Assembly (NCBI RefSeq): GCF_000014585.1
Contig: NC_008319.1
Location: forward strand, 1,302,001 to 1,366,000
From: Synechococcus sp. CC9311
Lineage (GTDB): Bacteria > Cyanobacteriota > Cyanobacteriia > PCC-6307 > Cyanobiaceae
Reading direction: 5' to 3'
DNA length: 64,000 bases
A model generated the notes under the pieces. The model did no database searches and was not told the origin of the DNA. It saw only the letters and a list, made by a program, of their open reading frames with translations. Position numbers and translations under genes: made by a program. Positions 46,375-55,982 of this stretch are shown here, piece by piece (the first letter of the stretch is position 1; every line of letters starts with the position of its first letter).

Positions 46375-47556
46375 TCAAACCTCAACTCTTACTGGTTGGC
46401 CGTATGGACAATTTGATCCAATTTCATGTTTTGGAACTGCAATATGAAGCCTTACTCGTTCAGATTTTGATGTAGGAAAAATAACTGAACTAAATTTCAA
46501 CTCAGACAAATCAATAGATTCCCATTGTTTGCTAAGCAAAACACCATTGTATTTTTTGTTGTTTATTTTATCAAAAACACTGAGAGAATCACCAGGATTT
46601 AAATGTCGTACTTTTCTAGGTTCAAAAAGAGCTTCTACACGTAATGATTCACAATTCACAAGTGTTAATAGGCTTGTACCTTTTGAAACTTCTTTGCCAG
46701 AATTAGCCTTTCGCGCTAATACTAAACCAGTAAAGTTAGGTGCAAACTTGAATGAATTTCTAGATTTGATTTGCATAATTTCTCTATTTTTAATATTTAG
46801 TTCATCGTTTAACTCATAGAGAGAAAGTCTATGATTACTTATTTGAAGATCATGTTGAGACAGTGACTTGGCAGAAATTGGAAGTTTGCCAGTAGAATCT
46901 GCTAAATATATTGAAGATGATGCCAATTGCATTTTAAGTTTATTTTCTAATCTCTTTTGATATTCTAATTCGGATTTTAAAGTATTGTAGGCGGAATCAT
47001 TAGTTAGTCGGTCTGATAACGATATTGCATCTTTATTAGTTTCAAAATCAATCAATTCTTTTAGTGACTTGTGTTTAAGGAAATCATTTTCAAGTGAAAT
47101 TATCAGTGATTTTGTCTTATGCAAATCATCCTTTATTGAACTAATACTAGATTCAATAAGAAATGAAAGCTCAGGCTGAAGTCTATCAATTTTAGTTAGA
47201 ATCGTATCCCTTTCAAGTATTGTTGTTTCAAGAAGATCTTTACTTCTTTTTGAACCATTAATTTCAATTAATAGCTCATTAGCACTTACTAGCTGTCCAG
47301 TTTGAACAGTCGATCGCGATACCATACCATCTAATGGAGATACAACTTCAGTCACATCACCTGTAATATATGCACGAAGACTTGTATCTTCAACAAATAG
47401 AAAAGAAAAGGCTGTGATACCACCAAATAGTGAGATAAAAGAAATCAGCTTTCTTCTCGACAAATTCCTAAATATCGGAGATTCCACAATTATTTTTCTT
47501 ATAGATTTCTTGTTCTCTTTAGAAATGTTTTGATTGTGCGTGCTGTCAGTGTTCAT
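46375..47556 (-). CDS. HlyD-type periplasmic adaptor (membrane fusion protein)
   Basis: A 393-residue protein. A cytoplasmic N-terminus is followed by one span near 40-56, then a lipoyl/barrel half (DVTEVVSPLDGMVSRSTVQTGQLVSANELLIEING, about 76-110). A long coiled coil runs over about 113-265, and the second half-motif is FAPNFTGLVLARKANSGKEVSKGTSLLTLV. Such adaptors bridge an inner-membrane exporter to an outer-membrane channel. It is directly upstream of the cellulose-synthase-like gene in one operon, and no ABC exporter or TolC is nearby, so the synthase is the likely partner. Confidence 0.87.
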   Translation of the reverse strand: MNTDSTHNQNISKENKKSIRKIIVESPIFRNLSRRKLISFISLFGGITAFSFLFVEDTSLRAYITGDVTEVVSPLDGMVSRSTVQTGQLVSANELLIEINGSKRSKDLLETTILERDTILTKIDRLQPELSFLIESSISSIKDDLHKTKSLIISLENDFLKHKSLKELIDFETNKDAISLSDRLTNDSAYNTLKSELEYQKRLENKLKMQLASSSIYLADSTGKLPISAKSLSQHDLQISNHRLSLYELNDELNIKNREIMQIKSRNSFKFAPNFTGLVLARKANSGKEVSKGTSLLTLVNCESLRVEALFEPRKVRHLNPGDSLSVFDKINNKKYNGVLLSKQWESIDLSELKFSSVIFPTSKSERVRLHIAVPKHEIGSNCPYGQPVRVEV

Positions 47557-47733
47557 GAGAGCTCGGTGATATATTCAAATTTTATGTAAATGAAAATTCA
47601 TAACCCTTAATTTACAGACATACGCAAATGCACAAAACCACATAGAGAATTCGCAAAACGCTATGATGATGTGATAGTTGATTCCGTATGTATCAAGGTT
47701 TACAAGTACTTGATGTAAGTAGAAACAAGTAAA

Positions 47734-49374
47734 ATGAAATTGAAAACCAATTCGAAAATATTTTTATCCTTGTTGGCATTATATTCTATATATGAATATA
47801 GTTTTAATAAGGCATTTGGTTCTACTCAAAAAACCATAAACGAGACAGTTGATATTACGATCAATTCAAAAAAAGCTACTCATAAGATAAGTCCACTTAT
47901 ATTTGGTATGAATCGTTTTGATGATGATGTTCTCGTTAAAGTTAAACCATCGATAATGCGTTGGGGAGGGAATGACACAAGCAGATATAATATAAATTCT
48001 GACACAACGAGTCTAGGAAAGGATTATTTCTTTCAGAATATACCGAAACCAAAGGACTTTCTTTCAACTCTTGTTAATAGAAATAAATCTGCTAACATTA
48101 ACACTATAATTACTTTACCATTATTGGGATGGATCCCTAAAAGAAGAAAGGAAGAACATCCATATGATTGTTCTTTTAGTATAACAAAATATGGTTTACA
48201 AGATGATGTTGATACATGGGACACCGACTGCGGTAATGGTTTTAAAGATAACTTAGCTCTTACAAATAATAATCCACAAGATGCGAGCATTTTATTTAGT
48301 AAAGATTATCAATCTAAATTTCTAAATTTATTTATTAGAGAATTTGGACTAGCAAGAAATGGAGGAGTCAGATTCTACAGTTTAGATAATGAACCAATGT
48401 TGTGGCATAAGACCCATCGGGACGTTGTTAAAAAACCAATAAATTACACAGATTTACTTGATAAACAGATTAAGGGTGCATCCATTATTAAACAAACTGA
48501 CCCAACTGCCGCCACATTAGGTCCAGTCTTGTGGGGCTGGTGTGCATATTTCTTTTCAGCTCAAGATGGCTGTAAAGCAGGATCAGACTATAGAAAAAAC
48601 CAAAACTTATCTTTTTTACCATGGTATTTAAAACAATTTTACAATCAGGAAAAGAAAAATAAAATCAGGCTCCTCGATTTTCTTGATGTTCATATTTATC
48701 CTCAAGGTGATAATATCTATTCTCAAAATCCTGGTACAATTAAAACACAGAAGTTACGATTGCGTTCAACAAATTCACTATGGGACAAGTCTTACATTGA
48801 TGAAAGTTGGATTAATCAGCCAATTTATTTGATTAAAAGATTGAAAAATTGGATTGATTTGTACTACCCAGGTACTAAAATTGCAATATCAGAGTACAAT
48901 TGGGGAGGCTTTAGTAGTGTGAATGGAGCAATTGCTCAAGCTGACATATTAGGTATATTCGGGTCCGAAGGGGTAGATATTGCAACTCATTGGGAATATC
49001 CCAAAGCAACTATGCAACAACCTGGTGTTTATGCATTTCAGATATACACTAACTTCGATGGAAAAGGGAGTGCTTTTGGTTTAAATGGTGTCAATGCTGC
49101 TTCCAGCAATAGAGAAAAAGTTTCAGTTTACTCATCTCTGCAAGATAAAGGAAATCTTACAACAATATTTATTAACAAGTCATTCAACACTGTTTTAGCT
49201 GATGTGTCACATATTACAAACAAAGAGTTTGCCGCTGAAGCAGAAACTTACACATTTTCTTCAATTAATTCTTCTTCAATTTTAGCCAATCGTGTGTTAC
49301 TGCCTGATTTGAACAAATTTAAATTAACTCTCCCAGCTCAATCAATTTGTTTACTTCTTTTGCACAAACAATAA
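47734..49374 (+). CDS. secreted GH44 endo-beta-glucanase-like protein
   Basis: A 546-residue protein with an N-terminal signal/anchor segment (about 8-30). The family-44 features are ISPLIFGMN (52-60), SIMRWGGNDTSRYN (73-86), YSLDNEP with the predicted acid/base Glu220, and AISEYNWGG with the predicted nucleophile Glu387. A C-terminal beta region ends in QSICLLLL. GH44 enzymes cut cellulose, xyloglucan or mannan internally. It is divergent from the HlyD/GT2 operon across 177 bases and shares its low GC, so it probably trims the exported polymer. Confidence 0.88.
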   Translation: MKLKTNSKIFLSLLALYSIYEYSFNKAFGSTQKTINETVDITINSKKATHKISPLIFGMNRFDDDVLVKVKPSIMRWGGNDTSRYNINSDTTSLGKDYFFQNIPKPKDFLSTLVNRNKSANINTIITLPLLGWIPKRRKEEHPYDCSFSITKYGLQDDVDTWDTDCGNGFKDNLALTNNNPQDASILFSKDYQSKFLNLFIREFGLARNGGVRFYSLDNEPMLWHKTHRDVVKKPINYTDLLDKQIKGASIIKQTDPTAATLGPVLWGWCAYFFSAQDGCKAGSDYRKNQNLSFLPWYLKQFYNQEKKNKIRLLDFLDVHIYPQGDNIYSQNPGTIKTQKLRLRSTNSLWDKSYIDESWINQPIYLIKRLKNWIDLYYPGTKIAISEYNWGGFSSVNGAIAQADILGIFGSEGVDIATHWEYPKATMQQPGVYAFQIYTNFDGKGSAFGLNGVNAASSNREKVSVYSSLQDKGNLTTIFINKSFNTVLADVSHITNKEFAAEAETYTFSSINSSSILANRVLLPDLNKFKLTLPAQSICLLLLHKQ

Positions 49375-49818
49375 TAATCACACCACCGCAATAAAGAATA
49401 AATTGTATTTAAGGCAATGCAATAACTTTGTTATCCACAAAGATCAAAATACTACTCATTACTCCTGTATTAGTGCCTGAATAATTTGGAAATCATGGCT
49501 AAATTGTTTAATTGATATTCAAGCTATGGATGTAAAATACTAACCAAAAACACCAGCCTATTAAATTTATAAATCACTTGGGCGCCTGCTACAAGGGCTT
49601 ATATGGATATAGATAGTGGTAACAAAAAAGAGCCGGCTTTTTCGCAGCATGCATTTAATGAACCTTCAGCATCTCTTAATTATCCAAAAATTTGCGCTTC
49701 CTTTTAAGACAATTTCTGCAAGTAAGTGGTCTTAAAATGTCGGAATAGGTCATTCACGAGCGATGCAATATAAGAAATTACGGGTAACAATTCAACGTCT
49801 TCTAAATTAAATTAGGAC
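49375..49818. other. intergenic region with inverted repeats
   Basis: 444 bases without a gene. A weak A+T stem (AAAAAG/CTTTTT) lies around 49624-49645 and could end the GH44 transcript. The TTTTAAGAC/GTCTTAAAA pair is listed separately. Confidence 0.35.
49702..49737. promoter_or_regulatory. inverted repeat TTTTAAGAC-n18-GTCTTAAAA
   Basis: Both 9-base arms are identical to those at 1688-1713, and again the right arm runs into ATG; here only a three-codon frame follows. It may be a copy of the same regulatory element that has lost its gene, or a binding site for the same factor. Confidence 0.35.
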
Positions 49819-50295
49819 TCATTCCATCATCAATTTGAGCGGGGCATTGAGTGCCTGAAAATTATGGTCATTAAGATTGGTATCGCTCAACTCAAGGTTG
49901 TAAAAAAGCGCAGTTGGTGCATGAAAAAATGGCCCAGAGTGCCAAGTGCCCTGGTGAAGCTGTACAGCTTCACCAGGGCCTACTGCCACCAACAGCACCG
50001 ATGCAGAAGAGAGCTCCTCGGGTTGAAGCGCTGGAGCGGCTACGGCAAGCCACCAAGGTTGCGCATCAGCAGACCCCAAACATTGGGTAGCCCGCTGATG
50101 GCGAGTCATGCTTGCCAACACTGCCGGTCGATGACGTAGACGCATTACGTAGTAACGGAGGTCTGCGCCTTCAAATTTGAGCTTGGCATCGACGTCGCTA
50201 TGAGGCGTCATGTCGTCCACTGGGAAGATCGCAGTGCCAAAGCGCTCAAACTTGCAATGTCCCAAGGGGAGGGCAGTCAGTGTCGCTGCAGTCAT
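49819..50295 (-). CDS. ureidoglycolate lyase family protein
   Basis: A protein of about 158 residues, a cupin-fold relative of AllA. FERFGTAIFPVDD near the N-terminus and VAVGPGEAVQLHQGTWHSGPFFH with DTNLNDHN near the end match ureidoglycolate lyase, which splits ureidoglycolate into glyoxylate and urea in allantoin breakdown. The ATG at 50295 gives the usual short N-terminus; one at 50316 is also in frame. No other purine-catabolism genes are nearby. Confidence 0.8.
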   Translation of the reverse strand: MTAATLTALPLGHCKFERFGTAIFPVDDMTPHSDVDAKLKFEGADLRYYVMRLRHRPAVLASMTRHQRATQCLGSADAQPWWLAVAAPALQPEELSSASVLLVAVGPGEAVQLHQGTWHSGPFFHAPTALFYNLELSDTNLNDHNFQALNAPLKLMME

Positions 50296-50678
50296 GACAC
50301 GATGATCACTCAACATCCGCTTTAGCTCATCGCCAGTGTTGTTGATGAATCACTTCCAAAAAGTGTTAACAGAAGCGCTCCTATCATCAGACATGAAACG
50401 ATTACAACATGCTAAATCAACGCAATGAATAAGATGTGGACAAAGCCATATCACGAGACAGCGTTCGCACTGTCATGAAACAAAAACCTTGATAAGTCTA
50501 ATGACAGGGACACTCAAAATATTGACCCCAAAAACGCGTCTACACATAAAGATCCAACTACAGAACAAAAAGTCTGCGCCTCCAAGCGATTTGTCAGACA
50601 TTCCCAACAAAAATTGCTGACATATCAAGGCAATGCCCGTGTTGATGCATTAAAAAGAGGAGATCTGATCGATCACAA
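50296..50678. other. intergenic region with a possible gene remnant
   Basis: The plus-strand frame open from about 50480 to 50681 reads protein-like near its end (KRFVRHSQQKLLTYQGNARVDALKRGDLIDHK) but has no normal start, and its stop overlaps the next GTG. It may be a decayed upstream gene. Nothing else was seen. Confidence 0.25.
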
Positions 50679-51059
50679 GTGACAACAAAGCAAGAGGCAC
50701 ATACAATTATCAAGGATTGCCTTGAAACAAATAACGCGTGGGTTGAAACTTTTAACGAGCTCGGTTGCGTACTGGCATTCGACCTCGACCCGATGCTTGA
50801 AGGGACCGTCACCGTGGACTTCATCGTCAAAGATCTCTGGGACAAAGGAATAAGGGCCACTCAAGACGAAGTTGTTAAATGCATTTGCAGCTATGCCATT
50901 GAAAATGATTACATCTGGTCTATAGAAACTATCTTTGACAACTATGAGTACACAGCTAAAACCCTTGAGAATCTTGGCGAAGACAGCAAAGCATTGTTGA
51001 CTGACATGGCCAACGATTCGGGCAATGAAGCCTTTAAAACCATGACCAAAGCAGGCTGA
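50679..51059 (+). CDS. hypothetical protein, 126 aa
   Basis: A GTG start gives a soluble, acidic, mostly helical protein (MTTKQEAHTIIKDCLETNNAW... to FKTMTKAG). It contains three cysteines and no membrane segment. The overlapping minus-strand frame (50673-51080) is judged the shadow, because its composition is aromatic- and cysteine-rich in the way antisense frames are. Family and function are unknown. Confidence 0.58.
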   Translation: MTTKQEAHTIIKDCLETNNAWVETFNELGCVLAFDLDPMLEGTVTVDFIVKDLWDKGIRATQDEVVKCICSYAIENDYIWSIETIFDNYEYTAKTLENLGEDSKALLTDMANDSGNEAFKTMTKAG

Positions 51060-51304
51060 TAGACAATCCAAATAGAACAATTCATTCGATATTGATCAAA
51101 GTATGTAGTCAATACCAAAAGCAACCAATCTTTCAGCCACCTAGCCGTTGCAAGCAACAGCTATTACAGCTGTATATAAATACCATTACGCTTTATCACT
51201 AAAATTCAAAACGCACTAATAATCATGCCATCGACAATACAGAACATGGCTCTACCGAAAAGCAGGGATGGCTTTTGTAGAACATCACCGGCCATACTGA
51301 GAAC

Positions 51305-51430
51305 ATGAAACGTCTCCTACAACTCATCAAGCGACTAACAGGAAACACGCAGAAGCCTCCGCTTCATACACCTGAAGAGTTGGAGTGCTTCAAACGGGAT
51401 GCTATTGAAAATCGGGGAAAGCACTACTGA
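51305..51430 (+). CDS. 41-aa hypothetical protein
   Basis: A short ATG frame, MKRLLQLIKRLTGNTQKPPLHTPEELECFKRDAIENRGKHY. It has a basic amphipathic N-terminal helix and a Pro hinge before an acidic helix. It is more protein-like than the overlapping frame at 51399-51611. No family is recognised. Confidence 0.45.
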   Translation: MKRLLQLIKRLTGNTQKPPLHTPEELECFKRDAIENRGKHY

Positions 51431-51672
51431 TCAGGGCGGATTGGAGTTGGGACTGATTGCAATCCTTTTGAAGGCCTCCAAATGGCGGGCTAATACAGTC
51501 GCTTTTTATAGAACACGACAGATCACACCTATGGAGGCATCAAAGCTCCAAAGCTCAAATTCACTGAGCAACGAACGCAATACTCTGGTGAGAATTTTTA
51601 GGAAACCATGATGGCTAAATCATCAATTTCCAGTCTCCTCTTTAGCTCTCATCTCGATCAGCTCAAATCCAC

Positions 51673-51966
51673 TTAAAAGTAGAGAAGACTTGATCGGCAA
51701 AGGCGAAGAGCATCACGGGCCGAATCCACCGATGCCTCGTTGGGCGCGATCAAACCTTTTGGCACAACAAGTTCGTCATTAGGATCCAAGTGAACCCGCG
51801 CAGAGAACCAAGATCCACCCCCAGGAATAGATGCACGACAAACGTGATTTTGTTCGTTGTCAAGCTTGCGTTCAATCAACCAGCTATCGACACGATCAAG
51901 CATCTGAAAACTCTGAGCCAGCGCTGATGTTCCAATCAGCGAAATCAGTAGCAAGGTGTGTTTCAT
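51673..51966 (-). CDS. small secreted hypothetical protein
   Basis: A 97-residue protein with a clear signal peptide (MKHTLLLISLIGTSALAQ, cleavage after ALA). The mature part has two cysteines (NHVCRAS and ALRLCRSS) that may form a disulfide, with GGGSWFSARVHLDPNDELVVP between them, a beta-rich domain. The function is unknown. Confidence 0.68.
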   Translation of the reverse strand: MKHTLLLISLIGTSALAQSFQMLDRVDSWLIERKLDNEQNHVCRASIPGGGSWFSARVHLDPNDELVVPKGLIAPNEASVDSARDALRLCRSSLLYF

Positions 51967-52211
51967 CAGTTCAGTCTGTCAGCATCAGTCATTCGTGCTG
52001 TTGCACTCTTTGACCGGAAGTTGAGTTGATACGAAAACTTACAGCCAGTCGCATTAGCCAATGAAATCTATGACGGATCATAGTTTCTTCTCTTCATAGG
52101 TCTGAATATCAACAGAGATTGAAATCATGGTTCGTCATGTCATCACTGGCTTTCGATTACTACCAACGTCATCTGAGTAGCGATTGAGAGAATGTGTTCT
52201 TGATCATTAAA

Positions 52212-53744
52212 TCAATGCTTGGAGGTCATGGCATGAAGAGCCACACGATTGATCTTTCCTACAGAATTCAGAGGTAGAGAGGTAAGGACCTGCAACACTT
52301 CCGGAGCCTTGTACCCAACACGCTCACGGGCGAAAGAAATCAGTTCTGGAACTGTGGGGAGATCACATCCGGATTTGAAGGACACATACGCATGCACATT
52401 TTGTCCATGCACGGCATCTTCAATCCCGATCACGCCTGCCTGGTCTACAGCGGGATGCTCCATCAAAGCCTCCTCAACATCTTGAGGACAAATATTGGAT
52501 CCGTCGTGAACGATGATTTGTTTTCGGCGACCACAAAACCAAAGATAGCCATCATCATCGAGACGCATAGCGTCGCCGGTGTTAAGCCAACCCTCCTGAA
52601 TGGTCTCTGCTGTAGCGGCAGGATTATTCCAATATCCCACCATCAAAGTGGGCGACTTAACCCAGAGCACACCCTCCTCACCAAAACTCAGCTCGCGTCG
52701 ATCGGATGAGCGGATGCAGCCTTCAAAACCAGGACACATCTGACCAACAGATCCAATCCGATTTTCACCTTCAATTGGGGAGAGGCTTGCAAAGCCAATC
52801 TCACTCATGCCGTAGCACTCATCAATACGCTGTCCGGTTGCTTGCTCAAACTCCACATGCAACTGATGATTCACCTTGTCTCCACCACTGATGCAAAGGC
52901 GAACCGATGAAAAGTCGCTGCGTTGTAGACGTTCATCACGCACAAGGCTGAACAACGTGACAGGTAAGGCCAACATGACCTGGGGGTGGTGCTGCCGAAG
53001 CAACATTTCAAGGCAGCTACAACTGAGATTGTTAGGCACCAGAACAGAGGCGCCACGGCACAACGCAGACAAAGCAAACGTGGATGAAGCGATATGGGAT
53101 AAAGAGCCACCAGCTAGAAATTGCTCACCAGGCTTTAAGCCGGTGGCATCCAGAACAGAAGAAAATATCCAGCCCAAGCTTTGCCGTGTATGAGTGACAC
53201 CCTTCGGTTTCCCTGTGCTTCCTGAAGTGAAGAACAAAAAACAAGGCTGATCAGATTCATGATCTGTTTGGGAAAGGGCAAGCTTTCCAATGTCTTGTCT
53301 CAGCTTGGAGATGAATCCAGCGTCATTCGCCGTTATGCATCCAAGATCGCAGGCACTTGAAACATTGCTGGCATCAATATCAGTCTGACGTTCGCAGTGA
53401 TGTAACACGCATCTGGCACCGCTGACCTCAAGAGCATGGTTGATTTCGGGAACGGTATAGCGATAGTTCAGTGGCGTTAAAACAAGCCCACAGCGCAAGC
53501 CAGCTAAATAATGAATCAACAACTCCAAACTATTTGGCATCAGTGATGCAATTCGGTCACCAGGGCGAAGACCAATGCTCAGATAATGCTTAGCTAGATC
53601 ATTGCAAGACTGTTCAAGTTCAGCCCAGCTCATGCTGCGGCTTAGATCATGCAGAGCAACTGCAGCTGAATCTCGGCTCAAAGCTGAACGCAGCGGATCG
53701 TTGAGAGCGACTGGTTCAGCAAGGGATCGACCGGAGACTTGCAA
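52212..53744 (-). CDS. AMP-dependent acyl-CoA synthetase/ligase
   Basis: A 510-residue ANL-superfamily enzyme. The phosphate loop is FFTSGSTGKPKGVTHT near 172-187, ECYGMSEIGFASLS near 310 binds AMP, GWLNTGDAMRLDDDGYLWFCGRRKQIIVHDG near 387-417 covers the hinge, and the C-terminal catalytic Lys lies in LNSVGKINRVAL. It activates a carboxylic acid as adenylate and then, usually, CoA thioester. A link to the type III PKS (starter supply) is possible but 11 kb away. The start is TTG at 53744. Confidence 0.9.
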   Translation of the reverse strand: MQVSGRSLAEPVALNDPLRSALSRDSAAVALHDLSRSMSWAELEQSCNDLAKHYLSIGLRPGDRIASLMPNSLELLIHYLAGLRCGLVLTPLNYRYTVPEINHALEVSGARCVLHHCERQTDIDASNVSSACDLGCITANDAGFISKLRQDIGKLALSQTDHESDQPCFLFFTSGSTGKPKGVTHTRQSLGWIFSSVLDATGLKPGEQFLAGGSLSHIASSTFALSALCRGASVLVPNNLSCSCLEMLLRQHHPQVMLALPVTLFSLVRDERLQRSDFSSVRLCISGGDKVNHQLHVEFEQATGQRIDECYGMSEIGFASLSPIEGENRIGSVGQMCPGFEGCIRSSDRRELSFGEEGVLWVKSPTLMVGYWNNPAATAETIQEGWLNTGDAMRLDDDGYLWFCGRRKQIIVHDGSNICPQDVEEALMEHPAVDQAGVIGIEDAVHGQNVHAYVSFKSGCDLPTVPELISFARERVGYKAPEVLQVLTSLPLNSVGKINRVALHAMTSKH

Positions 53745-53864
53745 GGCAGCAACTCAATTTCTTACTTTGATAGCACGCATCAAACGATCGAATTCTTTAG
53801 AGACCTGCGTTCAAAGGCACATACAGAACACACTGGAGGAGTCCTCTTCTGCCATAAAAAATCT

Positions 53865-55937
53865 GTGACAGGGACTCCGCTTCACCCTCTCCAACAGTTG
53901 GCTCCCTACATCGTGGGTCGCGTTCGGCGTGGAGTTGTAGGCAGCAGTCGCTACGCCTGCAAGCTACGTGAAGCGATCCGAGGCGCAGCCTCAGATTCCG
54001 AGCGCAGACCTGTTCTGATCTACGGGGAGCCTGGCTTGGAAAAGGACAACATCGCGTCTTTGATTCATTTTGGATCGCCAGACCGCAAGCATTTCATGCT
54101 TCGGTTGGATGGAGCTCTTCTCAAACCAGATGGCAGCGACATTTTCGGCTCTCAGGGAGATCCGTCCAAACCGTCATTACTGAAACAACTGGGGCATGGA
54201 TCGCTACTAATTGATCAGCTGGAACGGGTGCCAGAACAGCTCAAATCTCGCCTGTTGGAGTTAGCAGAAGGAAAGGTTGATATCCAAGTCCGGCTGATCT
54301 TCACCTCGGAAACAGTCAGTCCTGGCTTTGATCGTTGCTGCACATTGATCCGAGTTCCCCCCCTGCGTGTACGCCGGCAGGATCTCGGTGAATGGCTGCG
54401 CTACGGAGTTCGGCAACGCAGTTCCATCTTGGGCTGGGCTCAAGCTCCTCTAGTTCCGGAGGCGGTGGTGAAACAGTTGCAGGCTTACGACTTCCCCAAC
54501 AATCTGCGTGAGCTTGAAACGCTGATACAGCAGGCTCTCCAACAAATGGAACAGGAAGGCCAAGCCGCACCAAACGTGATTCCAGAAGTCGTGTTCTGGA
54601 CACCTACAAAGCAACAGCTCTATCGCTTCGACATTTGGCGTTGGAAACCAAAGCTACGCGAGTTGATGCGCTCCCAGTCGTTATGGAATGGGTTGCTGTT
54701 TGGAATTGTGAGCTGGTTGTTTGTGTTGGTGAACCTTTGGTTATGGCTCGGACCACAAGACCGGGCCCATAACGGCGCACTCAATCTGTTCTGGGCCTGG
54801 TGGTGGCCTCTCATTCTTTTGAGTTACCCATTCGTGGGTCGACTGTGGTGTTCCTTCTGCCCATTCATGGTCTGGGGAGAGATTGTTCAACGCAGCGCTC
54901 GCAGACTTGGCTGGCAACCCAATCGCTGGCCTCGAAGTCAAAGCGACACTTGGGCCTCACCCGTGCTCGCAGCTGGATTTTCTGTGATTTTGATCTGGGA
55001 AGAGGTGTGGAACCTACAAAACACAGCTTGGTTGAGCAGCTGCCTCTTGCTTGTCATTACAACAGGTGCAGTGATCAGTTCGCTGCACTTTGAAAAACGA
55101 TTTTGGTGTCGTTACCTCTGTCCGATCGGGGGAATGAATGGGTTATTTGCCAAACTTTCCGTCTTAGAACTACGAGCGAAAGCAGGAACATGTAGCGGCA
55201 GCTGCAGTAGTTATGCCTGTTTCAAAGGAGGACCATCTGAAGGGGACGGATTTGCCACGGAAGGATGCCCACTTGGAACGCACCCCGCCCATCTACAAGA
55301 CAACCGCAACTGCGTTCTCTGTCTCACTTGCGCGCAGGCCTGCCCACATCAATCCGTGCAAATTTCTGTGCGGCCACCTGCAGCAGACATTCAGCGCACG
55401 ATGCAATTTCCAAGTGGCGAACCGGCGCTTATTTTGGTTTTAGCAGGTGATATTTGCTTGCAAAACTGGCAACAACTATGGAGCTGGTGGACTCAGGCTC
55501 CGCTGAGCCTTGCCCAAGGTCCATTGCTCCCAAGACTTGGCATCGCGGTAATCACGCTGGCTTTTCCTGCAAGCATCTACGCAATCGCTCGTCTTCTGCT
55601 CAAAAAGCAAAGACTCCAACGCACACTCTATGGATTGCTGCCATTGCTTTGGGCACTCATGCTGGCTCAATATCTACCTCTAGGTATGAGCGAAGGTGGA
55701 GCTTTCTTACCAGTGAGCTTCTCTCCTCTTGATCTTTCCTGGCAGGAAGCGCTGCCTGTTTGGAGAGCTGATTCCCATGTGATTGGTTTCTGCCAAAGCG
55801 GAGCTGTAGGTGTGGGTTTGTTGTGGAGTGTGGTGCTACTCAGGCGTCAGCTGGCTACCCATCGCTCGGCCTGGATTGTCGCTTCCGCTTGGGTTTCCGT
55901 TCTTGCAATAGGTGGACGATGGCTCGTCAACAGCTAA
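53865..55937 (+). CDS. AAA (sigma-54-activator-like) domain fused to membrane polyferredoxin
   Basis: A protein of about 690 residues. Residues about 15-240 follow the layout of sigma-54 activator AAA domains (PVLIYGEPGLEKDNIASLIH, VPPLRVRRQDLGEWL, YDFPNNLRELETLI), but the Walker A lacks GTGKE and the sigma-54 contact loop is absent. Several membrane spans follow, with CSFCPF, CRYLCPIGG, a four-Cys CSGSCSSYACFKGG..CPLG stretch, and CVLCLTCAQACPH, the NapH/CcoG-like 4Fe-4S pattern. The start is uncertain: GTG 53865 is preferred over TTG 53739, which overlaps the divergent ligase gene. Confidence 0.8.
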   Translation: MTGTPLHPLQQLAPYIVGRVRRGVVGSSRYACKLREAIRGAASDSERRPVLIYGEPGLEKDNIASLIHFGSPDRKHFMLRLDGALLKPDGSDIFGSQGDPSKPSLLKQLGHGSLLIDQLERVPEQLKSRLLELAEGKVDIQVRLIFTSETVSPGFDRCCTLIRVPPLRVRRQDLGEWLRYGVRQRSSILGWAQAPLVPEAVVKQLQAYDFPNNLRELETLIQQALQQMEQEGQAAPNVIPEVVFWTPTKQQLYRFDIWRWKPKLRELMRSQSLWNGLLFGIVSWLFVLVNLWLWLGPQDRAHNGALNLFWAWWWPLILLSYPFVGRLWCSFCPFMVWGEIVQRSARRLGWQPNRWPRSQSDTWASPVLAAGFSVILIWEEVWNLQNTAWLSSCLLLVITTGAVISSLHFEKRFWCRYLCPIGGMNGLFAKLSVLELRAKAGTCSGSCSSYACFKGGPSEGDGFATEGCPLGTHPAHLQDNRNCVLCLTCAQACPHQSVQISVRPPAADIQRTMQFPSGEPALILVLAGDICLQNWQQLWSWWTQAPLSLAQGPLLPRLGIAVITLAFPASIYAIARLLLKKQRLQRTLYGLLPLLWALMLAQYLPLGMSEGGAFLPVSFSPLDLSWQEALPVWRADSHVIGFCQSGAVGVGLLWSVVLLRRQLATHRSAWIVASAWVSVLAIGGRWLVNS

Positions 55938-55982
55938 CCCACTCATGGTTGGAAGCACATCCCCTACTTACCGTCCTGACAA

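Noticed and set aside
47690-47703. GTA-n8-TAC, an NtcA-like site upstream of the GH44 gene
   Set aside because: A six-base pattern is expected by chance many times in 64 kb, and no -10 box lies at the proper distance behind it.
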